A stretch of DNA of 64,000 nt, taken from NCBI GenBank assembly GCA_003344405.1, contig NOWV01000029.1, forward strand, positions 124,001 to 188,000, given 5' to 3'. The notes beneath the pieces were generated by a model. That model was not told where the DNA came from and made no database searches. It saw only the letters and a program-made list of their open reading frames with translations. Positions 12,095 through 24,300 of the stretch are shown here, piece by piece (the stretch's first letter is position 1; every line of letters begins with the position of its first letter). This DNA is from Trichoplax sp. H2. Its lineage: Eukaryota > Placozoa > Uniplacotomia > Trichoplacea. Made by a program: the position numbers and the translations under genes.

Positions 12095-13151
12095 GATGAT
12101 TGGCAATAGCCAAATGACTGAATGACTCTACTTTGCCTACAGTATGCTGCCTAGGCCTGCGACTTTGAAATTAAATTATTCTATTAGAATAATAATATTT
12201 ATTATGAAAGCATACCCTACCATACCATACCTTACTGTCAGCATGTAGCGTTGATCAACATGACGCAAAGCAAACAAATAATAGTGATTTTATGTCCTTG
12301 TGTAATATTGCATAGTTCAAGGAATTTCTTGCTTGTTGACTTGGTGTATGGGTTGGGGTTATGAACATGCTGTGCACTGTCTGATTACCGACAGTAACGC
12401 CATGATTCCACTGACTGATACCAGGGACTACGAAGGAGAAAACGATACCGTACTCTACACTACTGTACTCTACTTGGTGGGTATGGAATGGTGGACGAGT
12501 ACTGTACGATAGACCGTAGTACTGTATTGTGCACTGTACTCTACTGTACTGTACTGAACATGCGGTGGCATCATCACTGTTAAGTAGCGGAGATCGAGAT
12601 GATTGGCCTTATTAATTAATTATTAGCTGAAGACATAAATAATCCTTCTCGATGGCCTATCATGGAGATTGAGCAGTTGCTAATTAGGCGATGTTGAATT
12701 CTGAAGTTATTACGACTACAACGGACAGCAAAGTTGCTACTTGAAGCTTTTTGACATTCAATACAGTACTACTTGATCTTTTATCGATCGTAAGGCATTG
12801 TTCGCAAATTGAAACTTTCATCGTGCTAGCGATACAGTCATAATCCATTAATCGGTATGTGCATATTGTATGCATGCGTTAACAGTTTACAAATATCCCA
12901 ATCAAGATTGATATACTTGCTAGCGATCTACATCCTCATTTATGTCATATCTTAACAGCTGTTCAGTGTTCACCTTGAAAATCCAATCTTAATATGTACT
13001 ATAGGAGCTCATTGTGAAACTTTTGTATTGATTAGCTCTACCGTAAGCTCTAATAATTTTCATTTTCTATCGCAATATTGCAGTCCTTCCCTTTGGATAC
13101 TTATTCTAATCAGTGGTGTACCATCTGGATATAGTACACTTCGTACTATCA
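12095..13151. other. Upstream region of IMPACT
   Basis: About 1 kb before the IMPACT start codon. A GTACW/CTCTAC cluster lies at about 12455-12560. No gene and no certain core promoter element was recognised. Confidence 0.4.
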
Positions 13152-16100
13152 ATGGAAGAATTGCAAAGTGTCAACGATCATAACGAGTTAGCGCAGGTTA
13201 GTATCTTTGTACTATGAAATTTCTCTTTTACTTCTTGCTTGCTAGCTAGGTCGAACAATCTGGACATTATTTTACGATGATGTTATCGCTGGCTATATTG
13301 TTGTTACTTTATAAGGGGTAGTGGCATAATCTTGTGGAAAATGTCTGATATCGCCATTGTCCTGCTTGGTTTCCAAGTTGATTAGAAACTCGACGATAAT
13401 ATAGGATACAGTAAAGCGTCAATTCCATACAACGTAGACATGAAGTTAATTATTTATTATGCACTTACACACAACTATCATAATGACAAAAATTTGTAGT
13501 TAAATTAGTATTCGCCTTAGTACCCTTTCCTATCCATTGCAAATTGCAGTGGTGCTGTAGTAGGTAGCAACTGATTAGCCCCAAAAAATGCGATTAACTT
13601 TATAGTATTGCGTTGCATTGCTTACTACTATTAAATTGCATGATCATTGGTTGAGCTTAGTCATACGTTACAACAAGGGTTCTACATTGGACGAAGCTTA
13701 ACGGGGCTGAATGATGTGTTTTTAGTGACATAGACTTATTATTAATACCAGAGATATTCCAGTAGAGGAAATGCCTGCTATCATGCTGATTTGCTGAATC
13801 CTGTCCCTGCATGCAACACGACTTGGTATTACAGTAATTTACAACGGATGTTTCACTCAGTAGGGAACTAGTATAGAGGAGGAACTTTCTTCAATCTGCC
13901 ATTTTAGTACAGCCGGTATGTGCCAAAAATACGACATTAAAATACAACGCTGTCTATCTCGATAGATTGAAGGTTACAGTCTCGTAGAAAGTTATGGTCG
14001 TGTATTCGTAATTAATTAGGAGATAATGTTTACTCCCTGTGTATACGTTCAAAGTATGGCTATAAATGTAATTGATAGACTGTTCTTTCAACGATTTTTC
14101 CAAAAATTGTGTAACATGTACTGTACGTATAATTCACACACACTGTAGTATTGTATGATTTATGATTTTAGACAAAATTTTAATATTATTTACAACGAAC
14201 AGATTTTATTTTGCTTGATTACGTGTATGACTTTGTACAATTGTGTTCATGTTAAGTATCACGTACTATACTGTACAGTAACTGATTAATTAGACAGTTT
14301 TTACTTTGATCATGGGTCAGTATATCAGCATATTGACCGTGAACAATAATAGTACAGTCTGTTTACCAAGCGATTTTGTGCAGTATGCTAAACATGTACT
14401 GACTGTACTCTACTGTATTTATCAGAAAATAATAATAATAATATGCATCTTTATAATTTGCTATTGGCACCCCCTGTACAGTATGGTATGATATTTGATA
14501 TTGAAGGATCGTTGAAAGTGAGTCATGCGTTGTAGCGGCCGTTCACTGTGTCTACTTACGGTTTAGGTGTTGCCACTTATTGTTACTGTAATGTTTAGTT
14601 GCTACTTTTTATCACTTAATAACACAACATAGTATACTCAAAAGCCTACCTTGCCCTGCATGGCCATACTACGATACACATGTGGCTGTACCTTCAGAAC
14701 TAACATATCCAATAGTAACTGTCTTATTTATGCTCTTTAGTGACTTACATGCAGTGTGTACATTACCGTAGACTCACGATACAGCTATTAAGTTGCGATC
14801 AGCCGTGTCGTGAACCTAATCATGTGTTAAAAAAAATAATTTGTTAGTAAATCCCTATTAAATGTATAATAATCCTGATGGATGTGTTTGATAACACGTT
14901 GGCACTAGCATTACTTTAAAGTTATTGCGGCAATAGATAAAAACGTTATTAAGTCAGACATCATTATAAGGTTTTTATTAATGTTAAGTATATATTATAC
15001 ACCGATTAGAAAGAAGAATTAGAGGCTTTAGCATCAATTTATGGCGATGATTGGTCAGTTATTGATGGGACATCAAGAATTTACGTCATTCGTTTGCAGA
15101 AGGATTACTTGGATTCGGTCGTATCCATTGAATTAAAGGTAGATTACCTTTTAGTTAACAACGTTGCTTAAATTTTTAAACATAGGATAAGTTAATACGT
15201 CTATGTATTTATGCACTGCTGATAAAAGTACCATTTACGAACTTCAATTATAAAATATTAAATCTGTACGCAGTGGATAGTGTAATAGAAGATATGTACT
15301 GCACGCTATTCACGAGTGTTTTACGCATTTACACCTAATTTGAGCGTTAAAGCGAAATTTCAATACTGTAAATATTGTGTCGAGTATGTTCTGAAAAATT
15401 AAATGATATAAAGTATTACTTTACCTTCTGCGTAGAATTACCGGAGCAAATATTTATAAATGTTCTTGCTTATTATTTAAATCAGAGTCAGAATAATTGA
15501 TTGGAGTAGAATTTGCATAAATGATTTAAAGTGCTTGAATGTTTTCTATATCTTCAAATTGGTTGAGTGTGCCTTAATCCTCGACATAAATATTAGATGT
15601 AGATGTAACTCTGATTGGGTATGTACTGATATATTCGTAGGTTCTACTCCCTGTAACCTATCCTACTGATAATGCACCGGAATACGAATTAACGTAATAA
15701 TAAGTTACCTTTTGGATAAATGGTTACGTTGGTCTTTGATTATAAAATTGACTTTTTTCATCCATTAAAATTCTACCTAGGGCTAATTTCTTTAGTGAAG
15801 AAGAACATACCGAAATGTGTCATGCTCTTGATACGATTTATAAGTAAGTCGAATAACTTTGGTCAGTTGAAATGTTAATGTTTGAGATGTTACAACTGAC
15901 CTTTGACAGCAATTTTGAAAAGAACTTTTAATTTGATTTTACTTTCGAGAATAATTGGCCAGTGATATTGGTTTTTACTGTTGTTTCTTTAGCTTCTTTA
16001 TGAATCTTTACTATTAAATAAATAGCTTATATGAATATAGTTTCACTAAACCACAATACTTATTGCCTATTAGCGTTCTTATTCACTTACTCGTTATAGC

Positions 16101-17450
16101 GTTAATGGATTTTGCATATGTAATGTTTTCTGATTACGTATGTAACAGTGATAGTGGCGGTGAAGTTATTCTGTTCCAGTGGGTAGAAAAACTTCGTGAG
16201 TGTTTAGCTTGGAAGATTGAAAAAGAAAATTCTATCATTCAGCGTAGAAATTATGTAGCGAGCGGTAGCAACAGTATTGATGTATGTAACAATGTAATTT
16301 GATTTCAATACACTGTTAGATTGAATAATTTTGAGTATAATTAGTTGATACCCGCACTTAAAATAGAATTATTGCGGCAATTTTTAGATTAGTACGGTAT
16401 ATCAATCGTCCGGTTCAGACAATGAAATAGAATCCAAATTGGACGAAACAGATAACGCTGTAAATAGCGCACCTAGTACCAGTGCAATTATTAGCAAAGA
16501 AGGTAGAAATAACTAAAAATTTCGTCTACTGCAAAATATTTAGTCTATGTAATATTTTTAAACCTAACCTATTGCAGAAAACCCAGAGATTATCCATGGC
16601 GAACCTATCGTAGATCGCAAGAGTGTATTTCAGGCTCATTTAGCAGTAGTAAAATGTGTTTCTGAGGTAAGTTGACAGATATAATCGTATTTATTATTAA
16701 CGTATGGTCTCCTCTATTTATTTTACGGCGTTACTAATGAGATCAATTGCCAAAAAACTACTAGGTGGCCCGCATGAAAGATTCCCTTATGGAAAAGCGT
16801 AAAATTGCGCACGCATCTCATAATGTACTAGCATACAGGTGCAGAAATTGATCCGTTATTCCTGACATTCATTGCAATTTTAAAAGTTTAACTTTATCGT
16901 GGCAATATTTATCATAGAATTATTAATGAGGAACATGGGACGTATATACAGGATTGTGATGATGATGGAGAAAAAGCCGCTGGATCTAGATTACTACATT
17001 TATTAGAGGTAATTATTTTTTAGCCATCATTTTATTAACAAATATAAATCTTATTTCTACTTCGTAATATATTAACTATATCCTATGTTCTAATGTAGAT
17101 ACTTAATATTGAAAATGTGGCGGTAATCGTCAGTCGATGGTAAATTTGAATTATATTCTTTAACTATGCTTCCATAGGGGTGTTCAATGTATAATCACAT
17201 TATGTTCATAGGTATGGTGGAGTATTGCTAGGTGCTGATAGGTTTAAACATTATAATAATTGTGCTCGCGCTTTAATTTACCAAGCAGGACTCCCAAAGG
17301 TTACTATTTAACACGAAGCTATAGTAATTTTAAACATAAATTGTCCATAACTGCTTTCTTATTCTATTTCAGGTTGATAAACATCGTAATCGTATTGCAG
17401 GAAGACACGAAATATCTTCTAAGTGTCCTCTACGAGCAGTGACACCTTGA
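13152..17450 (+). CDS. IMPACT: IMPACT (RWD + YigZ/IMPACT domain), inhibitor of GCN2 activation
   Basis: IMPACT binds GCN1 and dampens GCN2/eIF2-alpha stress signalling in the cytosol. Exons: 13152-13196, 15010-15138, 15641-15693, 15781-15843, 16149-16281, 16388-16502, 16578-16666, 16765-16838, 16918-17008, 17099-17139, 17212-17299, 17373-17450; 999 nt, 332 aa (human protein about 320). Residues ~16-130 form the RWD domain (EELEALASIYGDDWSVIDG, then VILFQWVEKLRE). A linker rich in D/E/S follows (EKLDETDN type). The ancient IMPACT/YigZ domain runs from ~185 (VDRKSVFQAH) through ASHNVLAYR, QDCDDDGEKAAGSRLLHLLE and VSRWYGGVLLGADRFKHYNN. Every junction is GT-AG and in phase. Intron 1 is about 1.8 kb, far longer than the others, and carries two GTACW clusters (near 14260 and 14400-14480). 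The exon 5 donor (GAT|GTATGT) is the least certain. Confidence 0.95.
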
Positions 17451-18437
17451 TACAGAGCAGTAATAAAAACTTAAATAAGATAAGAGAGAAATTATTTAAC
17501 TTGACACTTGCCACATTAATTACTGCTTCTAAACTACCAGTTATGAAGACTGCAAAATTACTGACATATCGTCGGTTTTATTCAAGGTGGTCTGTATCAA
17601 GCTGTTATCATTTGTGTGTGAATATAGTTATCTAAATTTTGGCAATACACGAAACTTATTAACTATGATAGCAGAATCTAACAAATTTTTAATTATGCAA
17701 AATAACATAATCTTTACATCTGTGCGATGATATATTCTTGGCTAAAATATCAGAAGATTCTAGTTCTCTGAATAGTACTGCTATCTGTGCAGGTTACTTA
17801 ATAATGCTAGACATAACTATATCTTCATTTTTTCTCTGAAATGTGCAATTTTACTCATGATCACTAAAATCAGTGTTGCTGAGCTATTATTACTTTACGA
17901 TGCAATCTCGTTAATATTTGCTGTATTAGAAGAAAGAGGCTGGAAGTGACCTGATAATCTTCTGAATGATATGCATTTTCTGCTATTTATTGTTGTGTCT
18001 ATTGTTTACTCAAATTTCCAAAGTTAAGTAGCTGAAGTAGTAACGCTGTTATTAAGCTTTTTGCTATTATTATTTTGATGTATGCTGTTGGTATACTAAC
18101 ATGAACACGAAAGATAGAATCTGATAGTCTTTACTTATAGCGAGCATATATTTGCGTGCTTGTATTGATGTATATATATATATACATATATATATATATG
18201 AACTACTATATATACAGCCTGATAGAAAAAGCAACGACTTTAATGGTTCGATGGCGACCTACTCGGTATGATGACTGTAAATCAATACCGTGGACAAGTA
18301 TCGTTATATAATTCCAAGATTCAAATGCAGCAATGTCAGAAACTGAGACTATGACAAGCTTTTTTCTGATTCATAAAACGTAATTTATATTTAAATATAA
18401 ATTCATCAATCCTATTCTCTATATAGTCTCTCCTGTT
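17451..18437. other. Convergent spacer (IMPACT 3' side)
   Basis: AT-rich sequence with no recognised gene. It lies between the 3' end of IMPACT and the 3' end of DDX1 further right, and includes an (AT)n microsatellite. Confidence 0.5.
18170..18199. repeat. AT microsatellite
   Basis: Run of TA dinucleotides interrupted once by a C. Ordinary in such AT-rich DNA. Confidence 0.8.
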
Positions 18438-18746
18438 ATGCTGTTGAGGCAATTTAAAATATATTATTCCTATGTGCATCTAGTTATTTGTATAATCTAT
18501 TCTATTCAAATCGAGCAGCATTTTTGTATTGATAAGAAACCAGAATTATTACAATTGTTTCAAATGTTTCAGCTATTAGGCAAGAATGATTTATATGTAG
18601 CTTTTCTTGAATTATGTCGTAACGTTGTATTTGTAGATAGCGGCACATATGTGCTAAATTACATGAAATGTAACCATTCAGTCGAAGCTATAAAATTTAT
18701 TGACGTCTATAAAACCTCTTTTAGTAATCAAATGATCATTATTTGA
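18438..18746 (+). CDS. Hypothetical 102-aa ORF, faint FRIGIDA-like pattern
   Basis: Open frame of 102 codons ending TGA. The C-terminal two thirds look protein-like: helical, mixed charge, without the Y/C/V bias of the satellite frames. The stretch LLQLFQMFQLLGKNDL, a later AFLELCR and then NHSVEAIKFIDVY recall the end of the FRIGIDA helical domain (LCRALGL ... kqieAVkFIyaF). This is a by-eye resemblance only. The N-terminal 25 residues (MLLRQFKIYYSYVHLVICII) may be intronic, and the real gene could have upstream exons. No certain acceptor was fixed. It could be a gene fragment, a small gene or chance. Confidence 0.3.
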   Translation: MLLRQFKIYYSYVHLVICIIYSIQIEQHFCIDKKPELLQLFQMFQLLGKNDLYVAFLELCRNVVFVDSGTYVLNYMKCNHSVEAIKFIDVYKTSFSNQMIII

Positions 18747-20820
18747 ATTGTATGTTTGTATATATTTATGCGTATAATACATTTATACCATATTTAAATG
18801 TGTTTTTTTTAGTTCAACTACCAACGTCGGTAGTTTATGAAAATTTTATCTGATGCAAGTATCGAGATAAACGTACGCATACTGTACGTAATGTTACCTA
18901 TTAATCCTAGGGATAGTTTTAAACAGCATGGACTATAGCATTCTGCGCAGTGAGAATACGTCGTTACTGTTTACTTGGATACTGTAGAATCTTGATCAAA
19001 GTAATTGATCAGGATATGAAATTCTTCACGATATGTGATATAAAACAGTAAAATATAAAGTAGTAATTCATGTCAACGTACGAATTTATTAATACTCGCA
19101 TCCTGGTAATGTCTAGTAAATGATTCTTCAGGTATAAGTGACCTTAATAATAAGAATCATATTATATTGTAAGACACGACCGTTGGTTAATATTTACGTT
19201 GTATAAATGAAAGCCTAATATGTTTAATTGAAGAGATGCAACTGCATATATATAATATATACATACGTACATTATACAACAGAACTGATTTAAAATGTTT
19301 TTAATACTTACAAAGCGCCTTATTTAATATACGTACATTGTACAACAAAACTGATAATGTAAAATGTTTTTAACACTTGCAAAATGACTTATTTAATGTA
19401 CTCAGGATAGAAACGTGTAACGTATTAAAGAAAAGGAATAGACTGTACTTGGTAAGCTCAGATCAAATCTGGAAGAACGGACATTGTCACAAATGAAAAT
19501 AAAAATTAAAATAACCATCTTGATATTTTGCATAAAGTTTTTGAATTTACAATAACTAGTACGGATGTAGCTTAATGTCATAAAAGTAATGGTAACCAAT
19601 AGGTGACTTACATAAAAGTTGACTTATACAATACATACTTATCTCTTACTAATCTGCTAACTTCGTGCAAAACTAAAAGTGGTGTAACGTTAAAATACGG
19701 TAGAAAGGAATGGAGAATTTAACAAGGCTCGGTAGAATAGATTCTTAACGAAAACGAAAGCGACGAGAAGAAAAAACATCAGAAAGGTCCAAGCGGCGCG
19801 AAATATACGGGTAAATGCATATACAGCACAGTATTTCATGTTTTTATTTGCTATACCAGGGTATTTATACGCACAAAAAATGACGTATTGAATTTTTCGA
19901 TGTAATATTGTTAAACCAATTGTGTCTTCGCACCATAAATGAAATTATAGTATAGAACGTTGGAATTAAGCTATTGCAAGACGCGAGTTATCGGTTATTC
20001 AATATTGATCGGTAATGCGTATAACACATTGTACTGTACAATTGGTATAAATGGGAATGAAGGAATTTCATATTGTACTTAGGTATACAATATTCCGAAA
20101 ATATGTAATACGATATTTTAAATTTTATATAATATATTCATTCTATGAATGACAAGGGACGGAAAGGAAATTGTTGTAGTCTAATAAATTAGAAGCACAA
20201 TTAAAATGTTTTAGTTTCTGATTGTTTGATTAGTATTACTAAGCTAGAATAGTAGCAAAATATGTCGTATTTGGAAATATATAGTGAATTATATTTCAGC
20301 TTTTAATTCCAGGTGACCTTGGCGGTTACTTCTTTAAATATGGAAATGTGAATCATGATTCCATAAAACTGCAAGTGTTTAAATAAGTAAAGTTATGCAA
20401 AATATTAACTGATGGCTTCTGAACCCCCGTAATGGGCACAATAAACAAAATAGATTTGCCATTACTGTATATGCAACTTTCCAGCGCTTCTATCTATTGC
20501 TTAAGTAACATTATAACTTTTATGAATTAAGATAATTGGCTGTAACTTTTCTTGAATCTCCTTCATTCACTCACAATTAAGCTATGGAAGACATACGTGC
20601 AATGAAATGATCTGTATTGTTTTTGCTACGTACTTCAATTTTGGTCATTACAAAGCAGCATAACTAAATTTGCAATAGCTTCAAGACCATCATACTCTTA
20701 AAATTATGCTTCATTTACCATTAAAATATTATAATCGGAGACTACGAGACTGAAGCTTTATTAGTAGTTTTTAATATGGCTTTGGATAAGTAATAATGAC
20801 ATTGTGCTGATCATCGCTTG
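18747..20820. other. Convergent spacer, no gene found
   Basis: About 2 kb of AT-rich sequence. Apart from the short tandem duplication at 19264-19398, I see no coding or RNA signal. GTACW units are nearly absent here (a single GTACTGTAC near 20031). Confidence 0.5.
19264..19398. repeat. ~66-bp tandem duplication
   Basis: A unit beginning TACGTACATTATACAACA is repeated at 19330 as TACGTACATTGTACAACA. Each copy ends in a TTATTTAAT motif. The copies are moderately diverged. Confidence 0.8.
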
Positions 20821-21093
20821 CTAGCTTAATCTTTGCAGAACTGAATCAGTATTACTGATAGAAGTGTTCCGCTTTTCATTACAAACGTTAAGAGAATCCA
20901 TTTTGTTTATTATATAATACATTAATCCTCCACAAATACATTGCAACGCTCTAGGTATTGTTCTTGTGGTTAGGCGTGCATCATACTCAACTAGTGCACA
21001 TTCTGTACAGTATATTTTTGATACGTTTACATCTATTTTATAGGTACTTCTAGAAGTACACAATTTCATGTTTACGTGTGGTCTTCGAAACAA
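20821..21093 (-). CDS. Hypothetical 90-aa Cys-rich ORF (possible zinc ribbon)
   Basis: A 90-codon frame on the same strand as DDX1, starting about 210 bp beyond its stop. The middle carries a CxxC ... CxC arrangement: IYCTECALVEYDARL, then TRTIPRALQCICGG, then LMYYIINK. Two Cys pairs about 27 residues apart would suit a small zinc ribbon. The N-terminus (MFRRPHVNMKLC) is basic. I do not recognise the family, and no role is proposed. It may be an alternative 3' exon, an independent small gene or a chance frame. Composition and Cys spacing are the only support. Confidence 0.33.
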   Translation of the reverse strand: MFRRPHVNMKLCTSRSTYKIDVNVSKIYCTECALVEYDARLTTRTIPRALQCICGGLMYYIINKMDSLNVCNEKRNTSISNTDSVLQRLS

Positions 21094-21303
21094 CTTAAAA
21101 TAATAATGACTGTTACGAATGATCGAATTCTTTTTCTATCACATCATACTGGAATTTTACCAAAGTAATTTCTGGCTTTCATGAAGCTAAAATCAGTAAC
21201 TATAATAGACAACTGTACTAGTAATGTTAGAAATAATAAAAAGTCTCCTATCTGAATTAATCCTGTTGATTCATAGTGTTACTTATTTTATAAATATTTG
21301 AAT

Positions 21304-24300
21304 TCATCTTCGGTTAAATTGCATACTTAGGAATGATAACTGAACTTGTTTCTCCAAGGTGGCTAGTTCAGAAACTGTTGACGCTAATTGTTCAAAATGT
21401 CCCTTGTTTTCACCTTACAGAATTGAAAAATATTTGTACAACATTAAACCACTGGCAATCATGATGATCAAAAATGTAAGTGACTCAGGAGGAAAGTTTG
21501 TGTTGAGTGACTGGTTAAACAAATTGCATTTAATTTGATAAATACAAAAAGAACGACAGTTATTTACCGGTCTCAGATTTTTTCCCTCCATAGACAATTT
21601 TTTCGCCAGATACAGTCTTTTCTACCACAAAATCGCTATTGACAGTTGCAACCTTGGTGTTCAAATGATTTTCAACGTTCTTCAGAAGCTAACAGATTAT
21701 GAAGTATTTTGAAGAAACGAATTTCAATTGAGGCTTTCACACACATGTTAAGATTGATTTATAAAGTAAAAATATATATTAAACTGTTTTCGAATTTTAC
21801 CTGTACTTCATCGTACCAAATAGTACATCCGCCATTTTCCTTGAGTTTGGTATTATGACACTTTTTACCTCGACTAGGACAGGTGTGATACCAAACCTAG
21901 TATTTGGTATAGGATGTGATTAAGAATATTTCGAGTAGTTTAAGGTTATAAAATCCATGGGAAAGCTAAAAATTTTTGAAATTACCTTTTCAGGAACTGT
22001 TGATATTAAGGAAATTGCTAATCCCATTCTGCAAGATGGACATAAATACGCGTATATATGATATACGGTTGCAGATGATTACTTATAGCGTAACATAAGG
22101 TCGTTGGCTCATTTCTTACAATTCATAGTCTGTCGTTACCTGTCAGCTCGACCAACTCTGCCAATGCGGTGAATGTAATTTTCCTTTTCATCCGGTAGCG
22201 TTACGTTTACCACTATACAATAAATTATGGGCTAATTAAAGAATCATTTCAAGTAATTTCATGTCAAGAAGTTAAATTAAAACTATTCTTAAGTATTTAA
22301 AGCTTCACCATAAGGAATTCCAGTGATATCTAGACCTCTTGCAGCTACGTCGGTACATATAAGGAATCTTATTTGCCCACACTAAAATTTTTAGAGTTGT
22401 AGATAAACTTAGAGTCCTATTTCTCAATTTTGTCATTTGTAAGTAAGTGTGGGATTTACTCTAACTACTCATGGTGTGTGATGATGTTATCGTGTTAAAG
22501 TGAAATGGCTATACAATAGTTTGAAATTAAAGCATAAAGCTTCTAAAACTATGAAGACATAGGGCTTGATTAGCAAATAACCTTAAAGCTGGATAGGTTC
22601 TGTTGTCGTTCTGCTCTATTTCTATCGCTGTGAAGGCATACGCATGATAGCTGATTCACCATTGCACGTGGACCTATAACGTACAGTGACTTAAGTAATT
22701 AATAGACTATTCGCAGTTGTAGATTCATATGCATACAATACATTGGCTAAGATGTTACTTAAATTACCTCCGCCTAACTCGATTAAATGTTTCTCAATAT
22801 TATCACAATCTAGTTTAGTTCTGCAAAAAATTATTGCTTGTTCCATATTCAACGCATTTATTGCCTTAACTAGGTAGTGCACTTTCAAAGTTTTAATGGC
22901 TTCAGATAGAGTTTCTGTTCAGCATTTTCATGAAATTTAGTTAAGATCATACTGCAAACACAATAAGGTAAAAGAAATGATGAATCATTTATTTCCGTCA
23001 TCACCTGGAGTAGCAGAGGTTGATTTAATGAGATCGTTTGCATGTACTTTGTCGGTCTAGATATGGATTTAAAGATGGCAATAATTCAAATCAAAATTTC
23101 ATCTTGTCAGCTAGTATTCAACATTTAACAGAAGACGTTTAAGCTAATTAGGCGTACTGTAATGTCTCTTCTTAGGTTAAGCCATCCCTTATCTTTCGTT
23201 GGGTCAATCATACAAACCTAATTATTGAGAATATAAAGATAATTACTGATAATCTTATCTAAATTTCAATCATGGAGTTACACTTGTTACGATATTGCGG
23301 AAATCATAATACTCCATTGTGATTAATACTGCATGGCATTATAAATTATATACCACATGATGTACGGTATCGGGCACACTGTCCTTTCCCTTCAGATCGA
23401 TCCACGTAGGATATTTCATTATTTTATCCTAAATATAGGCGTATAAGACGCCATTAAAGCTTATCAGGACAAATGATGGTATATTTAGAGCTTACAGCGA
23501 GCTGCTTCACGGCTTCATTATGTAGGGTGGCGGAGCATACAATTATCTACATTAGTGATACATTAATAGTGAAGGAATCGATTGCACAATCGTTTATTAA
23601 AATATTACGGTTCATTTAGCTACTTGTTAGTAGTAAATAAGGTATGGTATTTCCGGAAACAAACCTGTAGACGTTTACCATCGGTAGATACTTTTGGTAA
23701 TTTATTATAAATTTGACATATCAGTTCGGAATGCCCTTGAGCTAATAGCCCGTCCTTTATGAACAAGTTTTAAGATAATAAAATAACTTTCCGTAGCTAA
23801 AGTTATGATAAAATTTAAAGGTAAATCGCATCAAATAATTTTAGAGTTAAACTCACAACTTCGTCCAAGATGTAAAATCGAACCTAGATTAGAGTGAGAG
23901 TATGTCATAATTATAATTAAAGCAGAGTAGTGAAATTAAGTTTAATTTTATATAATTTGTTACTTCTATATAACATTTAGCAAATATTAGATCAGTAAGT
24001 TAAATGTGACTATAATCATAAGAAGCAGATTGCATAGGGGTCGGATAAATAAGTACCTGAGATAAATCAAGCTTTTTTGATGATATGAAATCATCTAGGC
24101 GTCCTGGTGTACCGACTACCATCTCGACCTATGGTAATTAATGCCAAAAATCTTACAAGCTGATATTAGTATATACAATGTATGTGTTACTATATCAAGC
24201 ACAGGAAATTACAATATTCATGTGCTTTTAAGCATACCCCTTCTCGTAAGAGATTTACTTGTTGTTTAGGATTTTCTCCACCAACTAGCAGAACCTCTCT

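Noticed and set aside
16063-16148. Hydrophobic frame MPISVLIHLLVIALMDFAYVMF before IMPACT exon 5
   Set aside because: It is intronic. The acceptor at 16147-16148 gives the expected RWD continuation in phase, and the hydrophobic stretch has no match in IMPACT.
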